In this document: positions 10,611 to 20,278 of the stretch, in pieces
Layout: each line of letters begins with the position of its first letter
Position numbering within the stretch: the stretch's first letter is position 1
Assembly (NCBI GenBank): GCA_001579985.1
Contig: LRSR01006528.1
Span: 1 to 32,448 of the forward strand
From: Hypsibius dujardini
Lineage: Eukaryota > Tardigrada > Eutardigrada > Parachela > Hypsibiidae
DNA: 32,448 nucleotides
Direction: 5' to 3'
Made by a program: the position numbers and the translations under genes
Notes under the pieces: generated by a model
Databases searched by the model: none
The model's input: only the letters and a program-made list of their open reading frames with translations
What the model was told of the DNA's origin: nothing

Positions 10611-12608
10611 ATGGATGCAACGAAGAAGCGCCTCATTATCATACGGTAAGGGTGAGACGGGAGACTGATCTATCGGGTTGTTTTAATTGAAAGTAGACAC
10701 AATTTATGTTTTATAATTTGCGAAGCGGGCAACTAATCTTCTTTTTATTAAGGCGAAAAAATCAGAGCAGCTCTCCGTCGATCCAGTGGAATAGGCTGAG
10801 CATGGAATGGACCGCGGAGAAGCAGGTGGAAGCAGGTGGTGCTGCTCCGGAAGCTTCCCATGCTGAAGGTCGCAGAACGCGTCAACCCACCCCACCGACC
10901 GCGACAACGTTGGAAGACGGCAAGCCTGTGGTTTATGGGCGCACGTTCAGATATTCAACGAAGAAGATTGATGGCGGGCAAAAGGAGATGTAAGTGCGCC
11001 CTGCCGTTGTTTCAACCAAGCGTGGCTATGTGTGAGGAGGAATGCTACGACATGTTTGGCCGAACTTGGTGGAATACACCCTGCTCTAGCCTGTACTTGT
11101 TGTGGCCATCCCTCTCTCTTTGACCTGGAACAGCAAGGTCAAATCTTATTTTTATTTCAAATCAACTGAATCGAATTGTACTGTGCTTCACACTGATATG
11201 CCTGCTTAAATCAGGGTTTTTGAACAAGCGGAAGGAGTCTCTACGACGTCGTTCGGTCCCGTCACTCCGGTTGGATCCAGTATTGCTGATGCGCCACTGC
11301 TGATTCTTCCACCGGTATAAAGGCGAATTTGGTGGAACATTTTATGTTTTACTTTTGCAGAGAGGGCACTTGTTTGGTGTGGATATTCATGATCATGGCT
11401 CGGATAGAGAGGATGCTTTTATTTTGCAGGCGTCCTCCGATGTGGACATCCCGCCGTCCGCTAAGCACACCTGCCCATCTCTACTCGCTGACGCAGAGGT
11501 CGAGGATCCGTCGACCTGGATGAATGATTTTTGGAATAGTCATCAGACCATGGTCTACAGGGACACCTTCTATGCTTGGCGGAGAATCGGCGGGATCAGC
11601 ACAGGCGGGCGGCAGCCTTGCATTCCCCAACGGTCCCCAATGGCTTCGGCAGTAGTTGCGCCTTCGCTGGGCAGCAACGGATGCCCTGTCACTCCTCTGG
11701 ACTTGCTTGATCGTCGTCTGGAGCGAACCGAGAATCCGACGACCTTCCCCAAAAATGGCAAAAGACGCTCTGGCGTACTTGTGGACCAGCATGGGCTGAT
11801 GATTGCGGAGAAACGAGTAATGCCTCCTCAGAAGGAAGATTCGATTTCCCGACCGACTCTGCCGCAATCGCCCACTGGAGCTGACCATGGTCAGATACTA
11901 GTCCTGCAGCCAGGAGAACCGTCGACCTCTGCCAGCAACCGTGACTATGTATACTTAGTAAATCAGGAACACAATTACGCAGCCCGTTGTGACGCCAGTA
12001 TTTCGTCTGAATCTCACTCATCATTCGGTCAAGAGACCAGTCTAATGGCGCAGCCTGAGACAGAACACGGCCAATTGCCGAGCACTTCACTAGGGATCGA
12101 CCAGAATACTAAAGAGAACACGACGCTGGGTACGGACCAAATTACTGATCTTGTCCATGGAGTTCAGGACCAACCCCTGGAGATACTTCATACTGCGGCA
12201 TCTTCCTCTTCCGCACTGTACGACCTGGGACCTTTTATTGCTGCCGATATTGAGTTTCCTGGCTTGCAGCTTCCTGTTCAGCCCAATCAGGTAAGATGCT
12301 TCATACTGATTATTTTTCTACAGTGTACTGTTCATTTCCTGTGATCCCTTGTTTTTCTATCCATATTTCGCTCAAAGTTCAAATTAAATTATTTATTTCA
12401 GTTAAGTTCCTCAGAAAATCGAGTCCTGGTGGGTGCCGACAAGATTAATTTTGTCGTTCAGCCTGTCACTGCTGAACTTGACGTACCGGCGTCCACGTCC
12501 ATTCCTACTAGTTATGGCAAGCTCCATAGCCGCCTTGTCCAGCTTCCTAGCTGCCTATTTTTACCACGAAGAAGGCGTTACGGCGTTACCAGATGCCGGA
12601 CCTATTAA
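10611..12608 (+). CDS. Unknown Ser/Pro/Thr-rich protein, 5 exons, 502 aa
   Basis: I do not recognise this protein. Exons: 10611-10645, 10753-10989, 11215-11314, 11361-12290, 12402-12608. Phases join (2, 2, 0, 0) and the frame closes at TAA 12606-12608. Exon 1 is short and basic (MDATKKRLIIIRR). The long exon 4 is mostly low-complexity and probably disordered, rich in Ser, Pro, Gln and Asp, with two more ordered patches around KPVVYGRTFRYSTKK (exon 2) and MVYRDTFYAWRRIGG (exon 4). There is no signal peptide or membrane segment. The C-terminus carries an Arg cluster (PRRRRYG). Composition fits a nuclear or scaffold regulatory protein, but this is inference. The long open exon and clean splice joints are the main evidence; the first exon and start are the weakest part. 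Confidence 0.65.
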
Positions 12609-12654
12609 TCCAGGTATTTTTAGCTAGCTTGCTTATTTTGTATTGTATTATGTT

Positions 12655-12740
12655 ATACATATATATATTATATATATATGTTATATATTATGTATATATG
12701 TTATATATTATATATATATGTTATATATTATGTATTATTG
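12655..12740. repeat. AT-rich tandem repeat
   Basis: Repeated ATATATTATATATATGTT-type units, almost pure A and T. Confidence 0.85.
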
Positions 12741-12850
12741 TAGAATAGGTCGCTTAATGTATACACGTAAACCGCTGAACAGCTCTGGTTGACCATCCTG
12801 AACTATCCAGAACTATCCGGTGGAACGCACTTCCGAGTTCGGCTGATGTA

Positions 12851-12883
12851 AAAAAAATCTGTCAGTGAGATTGACAGATTTTT
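12851..12883. other. Perfect-stem hairpin flanked by A and T runs
   Basis: The arms AAAAATCTGTCA and TGACAGATTTTT pair perfectly around a 7-nt loop. Function unknown; it could mark the end of a small RNA or a decayed inverted repeat. Confidence 0.45.
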
Positions 12884-13296
12884 CTACAGAACTGCCAAAT
12901 AATTACTTTCTTTATGTCAAGTTTTATATTTTCGTGTTTCCTTTGGTCTCGCAGAGCGCCTCCTTTTCTTCTATTTATATTGTGGTCCTATGTGTATTTG
13001 ATCATTCTCCGGTTATTTAGACTTTCACTCATCCTTTTTTGGCTTTTGTTATTTTGGAGAAATGCGCATTCAGTTTAGCGTTTTTCGTTCGTTTGGTTTT
13101 GTACTGGGAGTTTCTCCCTTTCATCAATCGTTACTTCTTGCGTTACTCTTAAACTTCGAACTAGGTAAAGTCAATTATAAAGTGATGAGACGTTAGTGAT
13201 AATTACGTGCTCATCAACCATTCCTGCCTCCGGTTTTCACGCGGCTGTAAGTCCGTACTCGTGTCAAGGTTCTTAATGCACGAGTGCTTCATCACC

Positions 13297-13419
13297 TACA
13301 CATGTGGGAAAAACGTTGCGCTAACTGAGTTAGGCCATTACACTCATTCGTCTGTTGTACACAACTCCCCGAGCTAAAGGGCTTAATTCGGTTAGCGCAA
13401 GGTTTCTGCCACGTGTGTA
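13297..13419. mobile_element. TA-flanked palindromic element, family A copy 1
   Basis: The element starts TACACATGTGG and ends CCACGTGTGTA. Its long arms contain CGCTAACTGAGTTAGGCC on the left and the complementary GGCTTAATTCGGTTAGCG on the right. About 123 bp, with TA at both ends. Related copies lie at 17902-18030 and 23688-23814, and the termini also match the larger element at 30710-31029. This fits a MITE using TA target sites. Confidence 0.75.
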
Positions 13420-13660
13420 CATTGCAGCATTGTGTTGTCCGCCTTCGCCCTACATGTCGCGCGCTATGATTGACCACATCGCCAAAGACATCATGTGAGA
13501 CTTATTATTCATACCAACTCGAGTCTGAGTAGTGCTTCTTGATTCTGCAGATTTGTCAACCGTAACAGCGTTGGTGGATTACGGAAGTTCCCGCTGCTTC
13601 GTGGAGATTATGCTTTGAGAACTACGTGCACGGTGTAGCATCTTCCGGCGGTGGAGAATA

Positions 13661-14849
13661 ATGATGTCCTGGCCCTCCACCATTTTAGCTGCACTATCTT
13701 TAGTTACTTCAGCCATATTGGCAATCAACCCTGACGCTAATGGAGATGAACGAAGTGGTCGTGCCATAAAAGGGAGACTCACGATACAAAGCGGTAACTA
13801 CTTTTTTTTGTTGCTTGCCAGATTTGACTGGCGTACTGCGTGCATAAATTCTTCCATGTGAAGGTACACCGAAAAGTGCTGCCAATAGAACACTGGAGTT
13901 TGGGACTCCAACAATCTGGCCCAACGCGAGGGTATTTTATACTTTCACCGGAAACTTGTCAAGCGGTCAGCACGGGAATTCTTTGACGTATTATCCACGT
14001 ACTCACTTCTCAATTCAAAACTTTGCAGACCAACCAAAGATCAGAGCAGTATTAGGAGTACTCGATCAGCTGGAGCACCTTACTTGCATTCGCTTTCTAC
14101 CACGGAAAACCGAAACGAACTACACTGTCTTCTCCGCTGGATCTGGGTCAGTACCATGACAAACTAGAAAGAGTTCTCTTTACGCGTCTTCTGTTCAAAA
14201 CAGCTGCGCGTCGTCCGTTGGTGTACAAGGAGGCGCACAGACCGTCTTCCTAGCCGATGGTAAGTTCGAAAATCTAGTCGTAAAATGGTCAATTCATCTA
14301 ACATAGATTTGTGCTTTGCAGCCTGCTTCACACCGACCCGAATATCACGGCAAATACTGCATCTTCTCGGTAAAACAGAACTATTAAGGAAAAGCTAAAA
14401 TTTTCACTTGTATGCAGTCTTATCGATCATCGATGTACACGCACTGCACTTACGCCCGCAGGATTCCACAGCGAAGTGAACAGACCAGATCGAGATCAGT
14501 ACATTAAAATCAACTGGCAAAACATAAGACCGGGTACGTCATATTCAATGTCTCTAAACAGGCTCATCCTTCTGACTGGACCGACTGCAGATGCACTTTG
14601 CTGATCCTTCCAGGTTCTCTTCGGAGCTTCGTGAAGTATTCTTCAGCCGCTTATCTGCTCTCCGGCGATCCCTTTGACTACGATTCCGTATCACATTTCG
14701 AAGAGAAAGCCAAGTTCGCGGAAAATCCAAGCGTCTGGACGGTCCAGTCCCGGCAAAATCCCCACCGACGACTCGGCAGCGATCACGGATTTAGTCAATT
14801 GGACATTCGAAGGATGAACAAAGTTTACTGTCCACTGCGCACCAGATAA
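13661..14849 (+). CDS. Astacin-family protein with degenerate active site (pseudoprotease), 6 exons, 275 aa
   Basis: Astacins are secreted zinc metalloproteases with motif HExxHxxGFxHExxRxDRDxY and Met-turn SxMHY. Exons: 13661-13793, 13864-14146, 14204-14259, 14322-14369, 14462-14533, 14614-14849; phases close in frame. Residues 1-21 form a signal peptide and a short propeptide follows. Family blocks: IWPNARVFYTF (mature start), TCIRFLPRKTETNY, VGVQGGAQTVFLADG, RPDRDQYIKINWQNI, FDYDSVSHF, GFSQLDIRRMNKVYCP. At the zinc motif this protein reads RQILHLLGFHSE: the first His, the catalytic Glu and the third His are Arg-167, Gln-168 and Ser-177; only His-171 remains. The Met-turn reads SVSHF (Met to Ser-224, Tyr to Phe-226). 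The four core disulfide cysteines are present (TCIRF, GCASS, ACFT, VYCP). So it is probably folded but inactive. No C-terminal EGF, CUB or ShK domain follows. Its stop is 3 bp from the stop of convergent DUS4L. Confidence 0.88.
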
Positions 14850-14852
14850 CGA

Positions 14853-17090
14853 TCAATCATCCAAAGAACTGCTTTCCCGTGGTGTAGGGGAGCGCTCGGC
14901 TGGATTTTGGAGCTCGAAGTGATTTGTTATGAAGTCGACTACTTTTTCTTTGGTTGTGAAGTCGCTGAACTTGATGCGATCCGCTTTGGACATTTGCTTC
15001 TCCGTCATCCATATCAGATGGTGGTGGAAGACTCGAAACGGACAGGATTTGTCACGCTCGTTAATGTCCAGCTGTAGGAAAAAACAGCTGTAGGAAAAGT
15101 AATCGTAATGCCTCTGGAATCAGTACGGTGTATGCTCATTTTGCTGAGTGTACCCTGCATATTACCTGTAGCCCATATATACTGTACTGCCGCGATTATA
15201 ACGGTCGGTTAAGCCCCGCCTCCGTCACACGCGCCTCTGTCATGAGTTGGCACCCAGCCAAGACACAGGCCGAGTGCGCTGCCCGTTTCCAAAAACGACC
15301 GTAATAATCGCGGCAATACAGTACACAGTAGAGATCGAAAAGTCTACTCACTGGTTACTGCCAATCTGTTTGTCGACCGATCTGTCAGCAGTCATTCAGT
15401 ACTACATTGATTGCGTCTGCAGAAATGTCGGTCTGTAAATTAAACTAGACTACACTCACCCAATCTTGGACGCACTCCATCGGGGTGACGTCGTGGCCGG
15501 AAAACATAGCAGGATTCGCTAAGAGTCCATTCGCAGACATGACTCCATCCACGCCAGTATCTGCTACAACTTTAACAATATCTTCTGATGTTTTGATGTC
15601 TCCGTTTGCAAACACCGGTATCCGGACGGAATCCTTAATAACCTTGATAGCATCCCAGTCCGCGGGCTCGTTCTTCTGCTTCAATGTGCGGCCGTGGACT
15701 GTAATGAAGGAGACGCCAGCCGCTTCCAGCTGCTGACACAAGTCCACAGATTTCCTGCAAAAGGTCCACAAAGAAATTTCTTGAATTAGCTCTCTAAATG
15801 TCCTTAATCCCACGACAGACAGCAGTAGCAACGGCGTCAGGGTGGCTATAAGTATAGGCGTGCTATTCCGCGGTAAGTTACTGTTACTGCACTAGAAACC
15901 CGCAGGACACTCATACCGAATATCAGGATCGATCCGTATTTTGATGGACTTGGTAAAGGTTTCATCGGGAATGCGATTCCGTAGCTGGACAATCATATCC
16001 TGAATTATATCCGGATGAGTCAACAGGTAACCCCCGATCTTCTCTGCGATCGCCCACCTGGGAAAATGGGCAGAAACACCAAGAGTCAAAACTTTATCGC
16101 AGACTTCACACTGTCATACCAGTAGCAATAAAAGACACTTCATCGAGAACGCACTTTTGAGGGCAGCCGCAATTGATATCAATGCCGTCCGAGACTCTGC
16201 AAGAAGAATAGTAATTAGGAAGAACATAAAGAACAGACTGCGTAAATACGGTACGCTTGATATACTAATTGATTGCTTGATTGATCTCTTAATTTTACAT
16301 CTCGATTGATTTTTTGATTGATCTCTTGATTGCACATCCAATATCAACGGAACCCAGGTTGGAATAAGTTCTTTTGGACTCCATAAAATAATCACACACC
16401 TAGCAATGTATTCCGCAGCATCGACAATATCCGAGGGCGAACTTGAGCCAAATTGAACGATCAATGGCCTGTCGTCTGCGGAGAGAATATCGTTGAAAGT
16501 TGAAACACAAAGGATTCGGAAGCTTTAATTACGTACTCTCTAGCCTCTACCTGGATCAGTGCTGAAATCTGCTTCCCTTGCCTTCTCCGATTTCACAAAC
16601 GAATCGGCTGTAATCATCGGCGTGAATGCCACATCACAGCCCCATTTTCTGACTAAATGGCGAAAGTGCAACCTGGAGAATACAATTCAGCACTAGTCTA
16701 CGGTTGATTGATTGATTGATTAATCAATTGATTGATTGATTGATTGACTGACTGATTGATTAATTGATTGATTAATCGATTGATTGATTGATTGATTGAT
16801 TAATCGATTGATTAGAGCGCGATTGAAGACCACAGCCTTGCGTTGATTGGAGAATTAGAACGATTCCGCGGCTGCGACATGAATTCTATCTCACTTACTT
16901 CGAGTACCGAACCTGCAGAAAGATAGAAAAATCTCATACCTTACTCCATCTTTCGGAATTTCAAAAATGTTTTCTCAAATTCTAGACGAGTGTTGTAGAG
17001 TATTGGATTTGAGAATTGCGTTACCATTGGAGCACAAATTTTCAGCGGTTTCCCTTCTTCCAACATTTCCAAAACACCAGGCCTCCTCAT
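14853..17090 (-). CDS. DUS4L: tRNA-dihydrouridine synthase, DUS4-type, 8 exons, 324 aa
   Basis: This FMN-dependent enzyme family reduces uridines in tRNA D-loops; the DUS4 group acts on D-loop position 20a/20b. Exons (minus strand): 17025-17090, 16899-16912, 16551-16672, 16400-16475, 16155-16196, 15917-16057, 15460-15754, 14853-15071, closing in frame. Conserved blocks: KICAPMVRYSKLHFR (N-terminal FMN region), DVAFTPMITADSF, GIDINCGCPQKWAIAE with the presumed catalytic Cys of NCGCP, SIKIRID, FITVHGRT, IPVFANGDI, GVMSANGLLANPAMF. Exon 2 is a 14-nt microexon encoding VRYSK. I chose ATG 17090 because it matches the family N-terminus; an in-frame ATG at 17201 would add 37 hydrophobic residues. 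The last intron ends in a tandem CTACAG acceptor duplicated 16 nt apart; only the inner one keeps frame. Head-to-head with GLOD4. Confidence 0.95.
15180..15323. mobile_element. TACTGTAYTGC-ended MITE, family B copy 1, in DUS4L intron 7
   Basis: The terminal inverted repeats are about 28 bp: TACTGTACTGCCGCGATTAT on the left and its complement on the right. The 144-bp element has TA at both ends. Its interior contains CCGCCTCCGTCACACGCGCC, which reappears inverted in copy 2 at 17306-17462. Confidence 0.8.
16705..16815. repeat. GATT tetranucleotide repeat in DUS4L intron 2
   Basis: Imperfect TGAT/TTAA units. A shorter related tract lies near 16260-16335. Confidence 0.85.
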
Positions 17091-17597
17091 GATTCCCACG
17101 GCCAAAAGTAGTTGATAGAGATAATAAGATGTACAATTTGACAAATAGGACAGCGTAAAGACTAAAGGATGCCGCAAGAAAATTTGGGATTTCATGCCCA
17201 ATTACGTCATTTCGGGTGGGGCTTAAACAGTTGTGATTAGCCAATGACAGACGAAATTGCATATTGTACGTGCCGTTGAATCAGCTGTTTCATCCGGTTG
17301 TACAGTACTGTACTGCCGCGATTAAACCGGTCACTTTTTACACCCGGGCAGCGCATTCGACCTGTGTGTGAGTGTGAGTGTGTGAGTGTGTGAGCTCACT
17401 CAACACAGGCGCGTGTGACGGAGGCGTGGTTCAACTGACCGGTTTCATCCGGTTGTACAGTACATTCTTATTCTCAATTCAGTTAAAAGTTGAATCCTTG
17501 AAAGTTGATCATCAATCCTTTTTGGAATTTTTTGCACAATATTAGGTTTGATCCGTTAAAATACAATCATCATTCAGCTTAAAATAAAACCTGTGAA
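17091..17597. promoter_or_regulatory. Divergent DUS4L/GLOD4 promoter region with inserted MITE
   Basis: A 507-bp gap between opposite start codons. It must hold both promoters unless they lie further inside a gene. The palindromic element at 17306-17462 takes up nearly a third of it. No core promoter motif stands out. Confidence 0.5.
17306..17462. mobile_element. TACTGTAYTGC-ended MITE, family B copy 2
   Basis: It starts TACTGTACTGCCGCGATTAAACCGG and ends with the inverted CCGGTTTCATCCGGTTGTACAGTA. A GTGTGAGT-rich loop and GCGTGTGACGGAGGCG match copy 1 in the opposite orientation. A second copy of the right end (CATCCGGTTGTACAGTA) sits just left, at about 17291-17307, suggesting a nested or tandem insertion. 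Confidence 0.75.
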
Positions 17598-20136
17598 ATG
17601 GAAGGACGCCGACCGCTACACTACGTCTTCAAGCTTGCTGAGCGGGAAAAAACCATCAAATTTTACACTGAAATTCTGGGCATGAAGGTGGGTGGATAGA
17701 ATAGAGTTATAGTTATTTATTTGTTTCTCATTGAATTGACAAGTCTAATCCATGAAATGCCTTTTTACAGGTCCTCCGCCATGAGGAGTTTGAAGGAGGC
17801 TGTGCGGCAACATGCAACGGGTAAATGTAAAAGTGTCTTTCTTGTAATGTATTATATCTTATTATATCTTATTATATATTGTATTATATTATATACTATA
17901 CTACACACGTGTAAAAGCCTTGCACTAACCGAGTTAAGCCACTACACTCGTCGCATGACTGATGGCTCTTGTGCACAGCCCCGAGTTAAAGTGCTGAATT
18001 CGGTCAGCCCAAGATTTTCCCACTTGTGTAGTGATGAAATTCTAGTAAAATCAGTACAAGATTCTAGTAAAATCAGCAAGTACAAGAAACGTCTAGGGGA
18101 AATCACTACTGTCATACACCCCACTGTAGGTACGAGTATTTCATGCTGACACATTCACTTTTCAGGCCGTACGACAATGCCTGGAGCAAAACCATGGTCG
18201 GCTATGGGTCGGAAGATGATCACGTCGTAATTGAGTTGACCTACAATTACGGAATAAATTCCTACGAGTTGGGGAACGACTTTCTGGTACGTGTACGAGG
18301 AAAATGTACGGGGTACCAGTATACTCAACATTGTAGTAGTTGTAGCCGCGAGTAACACGCGGAGACTTGCACAGTTTGCAATCAAGATGGGGTAGACATT
18401 TTCTTAATGATGGAATAACACGAGCACGAGGTGCATGCATGGTGTCCATCGGACGGCACGGTACCGGGCATACAGTCAACAACAAGATTGAGTACACTGG
18501 AGGGTCCGAGGTATGGGCAAAAGGGGCGAAGCAGGGGGTGGCTTTCATACAATCAGACAATCAACCACCCGATCTGAAAAGGCATGTTTGAAAATGGACA
18601 AAGCAGGAAAAAAGCAACCGCTGCAGGTTAGGTGGTTGATTGTTCGATTGTTTGAAAACCGCCCCCTACCCCGCCCCTTTTGCCCATTCCCCGGACCCTC
18701 CGGTGTACTCAATCTTGTCGTTGATTGTATGCTCGATACCGTGCCGTCCGATGGATACCATGCATGCACCTCATGTTCGTGCTATGGACTCTTGTCGTTG
18801 ATTGTAACGTCGTTTGTTTTGCTGTAGTTGCTTACGATTAAGCTGACGGGAGTTAAAGAGAAACTTGATGCTGCTAAATTTGCCTACGAGGAGTACGAGG
18901 GAGGGCGAATACTCGTTCGCTTGCCTTACAGCCCCGGTTACCAGTTTGAGATCATCAACGAGCAAGCGGAAGCCGGTAAGTTTTGTCGTTGTTTTACATC
19001 GTCACCCATGTGACACGGTGGCTTTGCGGTGGGTTTGAAAATTGGTCGCGTAAAGTATCCCCCGCCACCGAATTTGTTATCGGAAGTCTAGCCGGCGTTT
19101 CTGCAAATAGCTCCGGCAATTCGATTAGATACACACCGCAGTTAACTGTTATGACTTCCATAGTATCAGTGGTCTAGGGCTTCCTCTGAAATCTCTCTGT
19201 TGGAACTGCCTACGGTATTCTTTTCAGATCCCGTACAGCAAGTTACATTGGCATCGTCGGACATTGTCCAGACCATAGGTATGCTTGATGAACGAGAAGC
19301 GAAGCTACACAAACTGCAAGGAATTTGTTTTATTATTTTCAGAGTTTTGGCAGATCCTTCTGGGAATGTCTATTGTGGATCGGAACGACACGGAAGTAAC
19401 CCTCAAGTACAACGCTTGCCCGGTAAGCTGCATCCTGTGATGCAGGAGAAATTAATTACAATGCTAAGTAGATCTCGTGATCTCATAGAAAAGTCTCTTC
19501 TAGCTCATGATTGCTGATTAACTGATCGTTGGTTCGCCTGAATAACTTCGCGCATGTATTGTACGGCTTTTTTCAGTTCACACTGCGGTTCTTGAACGAC
19601 GGGAGACCGGTGAAACACAGCACGGCTCAAGGTCGCATGGCCATTGCGGCACCGGAGAAAGACGTAGGCGCTTGTGATTCATTCCCGGCTTTCATTTTTC
19701 TTTACTACATTAACTCGTAAGCTACATGTTCTGTTTTTCAGCTCTTGCCGATACAAGAAGTTGTCAACTCTGCGGGCTATCAAATCAAAACGCCATTGAT
19801 ATCACTGGACACTCCAGGAAAGGCGACAGTTGAAGTTGTTGTTCTGTTGGATCCCGTGCGTACCCTCAATTGCATCTCTATTGTCACGGCGCATACACTG
19901 GTAGGTTATCGCATTTGCTAAAGCATTTCTTAACAGGATCATCATGAGGTGGCTTTCGTGGGCGACGAGGCCTGTCGGGAGCTCTCCCAGTTTGACCCGA
20001 AGGCGGCAGAACTACTAGACGCTGTAAGGTTTCTTCACCTACTTCCTTTATTTCGGAGTGTGTCTTCACGTTTCTTTTCCTCTCATCTTAGGCCATCAAA
20101 GCCGATAAAAGCCTGGATTACAAGAAGAAATTCTAA
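17598..20136 (+). CDS. GLOD4: Glyoxalase domain-containing protein 4 (GLOD4), 10 exons, 290 aa
   Basis: GLOD4 is a two-domain VOC (glyoxalase fold) protein found in mitochondria of animals; its substrate is not established. Exons: 17598-17687, 17771-17820, 18166-18286, 18828-18975, 19228-19278, 19343-19422, 19577-19663, 19742-19855, 19937-20023, 20092-20136; phases close in frame (human protein about 298 aa). Conserved blocks are [111 protein letters not shown] and [12 protein letters not shown]. The first VOC domain covers about residues 5-130 and the second about 140-265. The 541-bp intron after exon 3 holds a large inverted repeat, and intron 2 holds a TA-flanked palindromic element. Convergent with the KDEL protein gene, 142 bp between stops. 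Confidence 0.97.
17902..18030. mobile_element. TA-flanked palindromic element, family A copy 2, in GLOD4 intron 2
   Basis: It starts TACACACGTGTAAAAGCC, followed by CACTAACCGAGTTAAGCC, and ends with the inverted arm AATTCGGTCAGCCC and CACTTGTGTA. About 129 bp, same family as 13297-13419 and 23688-23814. Confidence 0.75.
18418..18785. mobile_element. Large inverted-repeat (foldback) element in GLOD4 intron 3
   Basis: Arms of about 150 bp (18418-18569 and 18631-18785) are near-complementary over their whole length. Shared landmarks are GAGGTGCATGCATGGT, CCATCGGACGGCACGGTA, AAGATTGAGTACAC, GGAGGGTCC and ATGGGCAAAAGGGGC. A loop of about 60 bp separates them. No coding potential. A transcript of this intron could form a very long hairpin. 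Confidence 0.85.
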
Positions 20137-20278
20137 AGCGTCGGATCGAAGATTTCACCAGCGACTCGATTGATTTACCGTAACTTTTCTACAAAACCCG
20201 CATGTTCCACTTGTTCCATATCCTACTTTACACGCTTGATTAATTCATGGCGGTGTTATACGAAAATATAAAATCATC

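Larger units (their letters stand above)
12609..13660. other. Intergenic region with AT repeat, hairpin and palindromic element
   Basis: No gene seen. It contains an AT-rich tandem tract (12655-12740), a perfect-stem hairpin (12851-12883) and one copy of the TACACAYGTGG foldback element (13297-13419). It should also hold the promoter of the astacin-family gene starting at 13661. Confidence 0.6.

Noticed and set aside
12760-12885. Possible small RNA or spliced-leader gene on either strand
   Set aside because: A hairpin and T/A runs are present, but there is no recognisable Sm site, donor site or known snRNA/5S sequence.
15917-16057. Possible loss of the catalytic cysteine in DUS4L (GGYLL where human has GACLI)
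   Set aside because: The presumed catalytic cysteine of this family is the one in NCGCP, which is intact in exon 16155-16196. The GACL position varies among family members.
17091-17201. Upstream in-frame ATG extending DUS4L by 37 hydrophobic residues
   Set aside because: Family members begin close to the KICAPMV motif, and the extension has no similarity. It is kept only as an alternative start.
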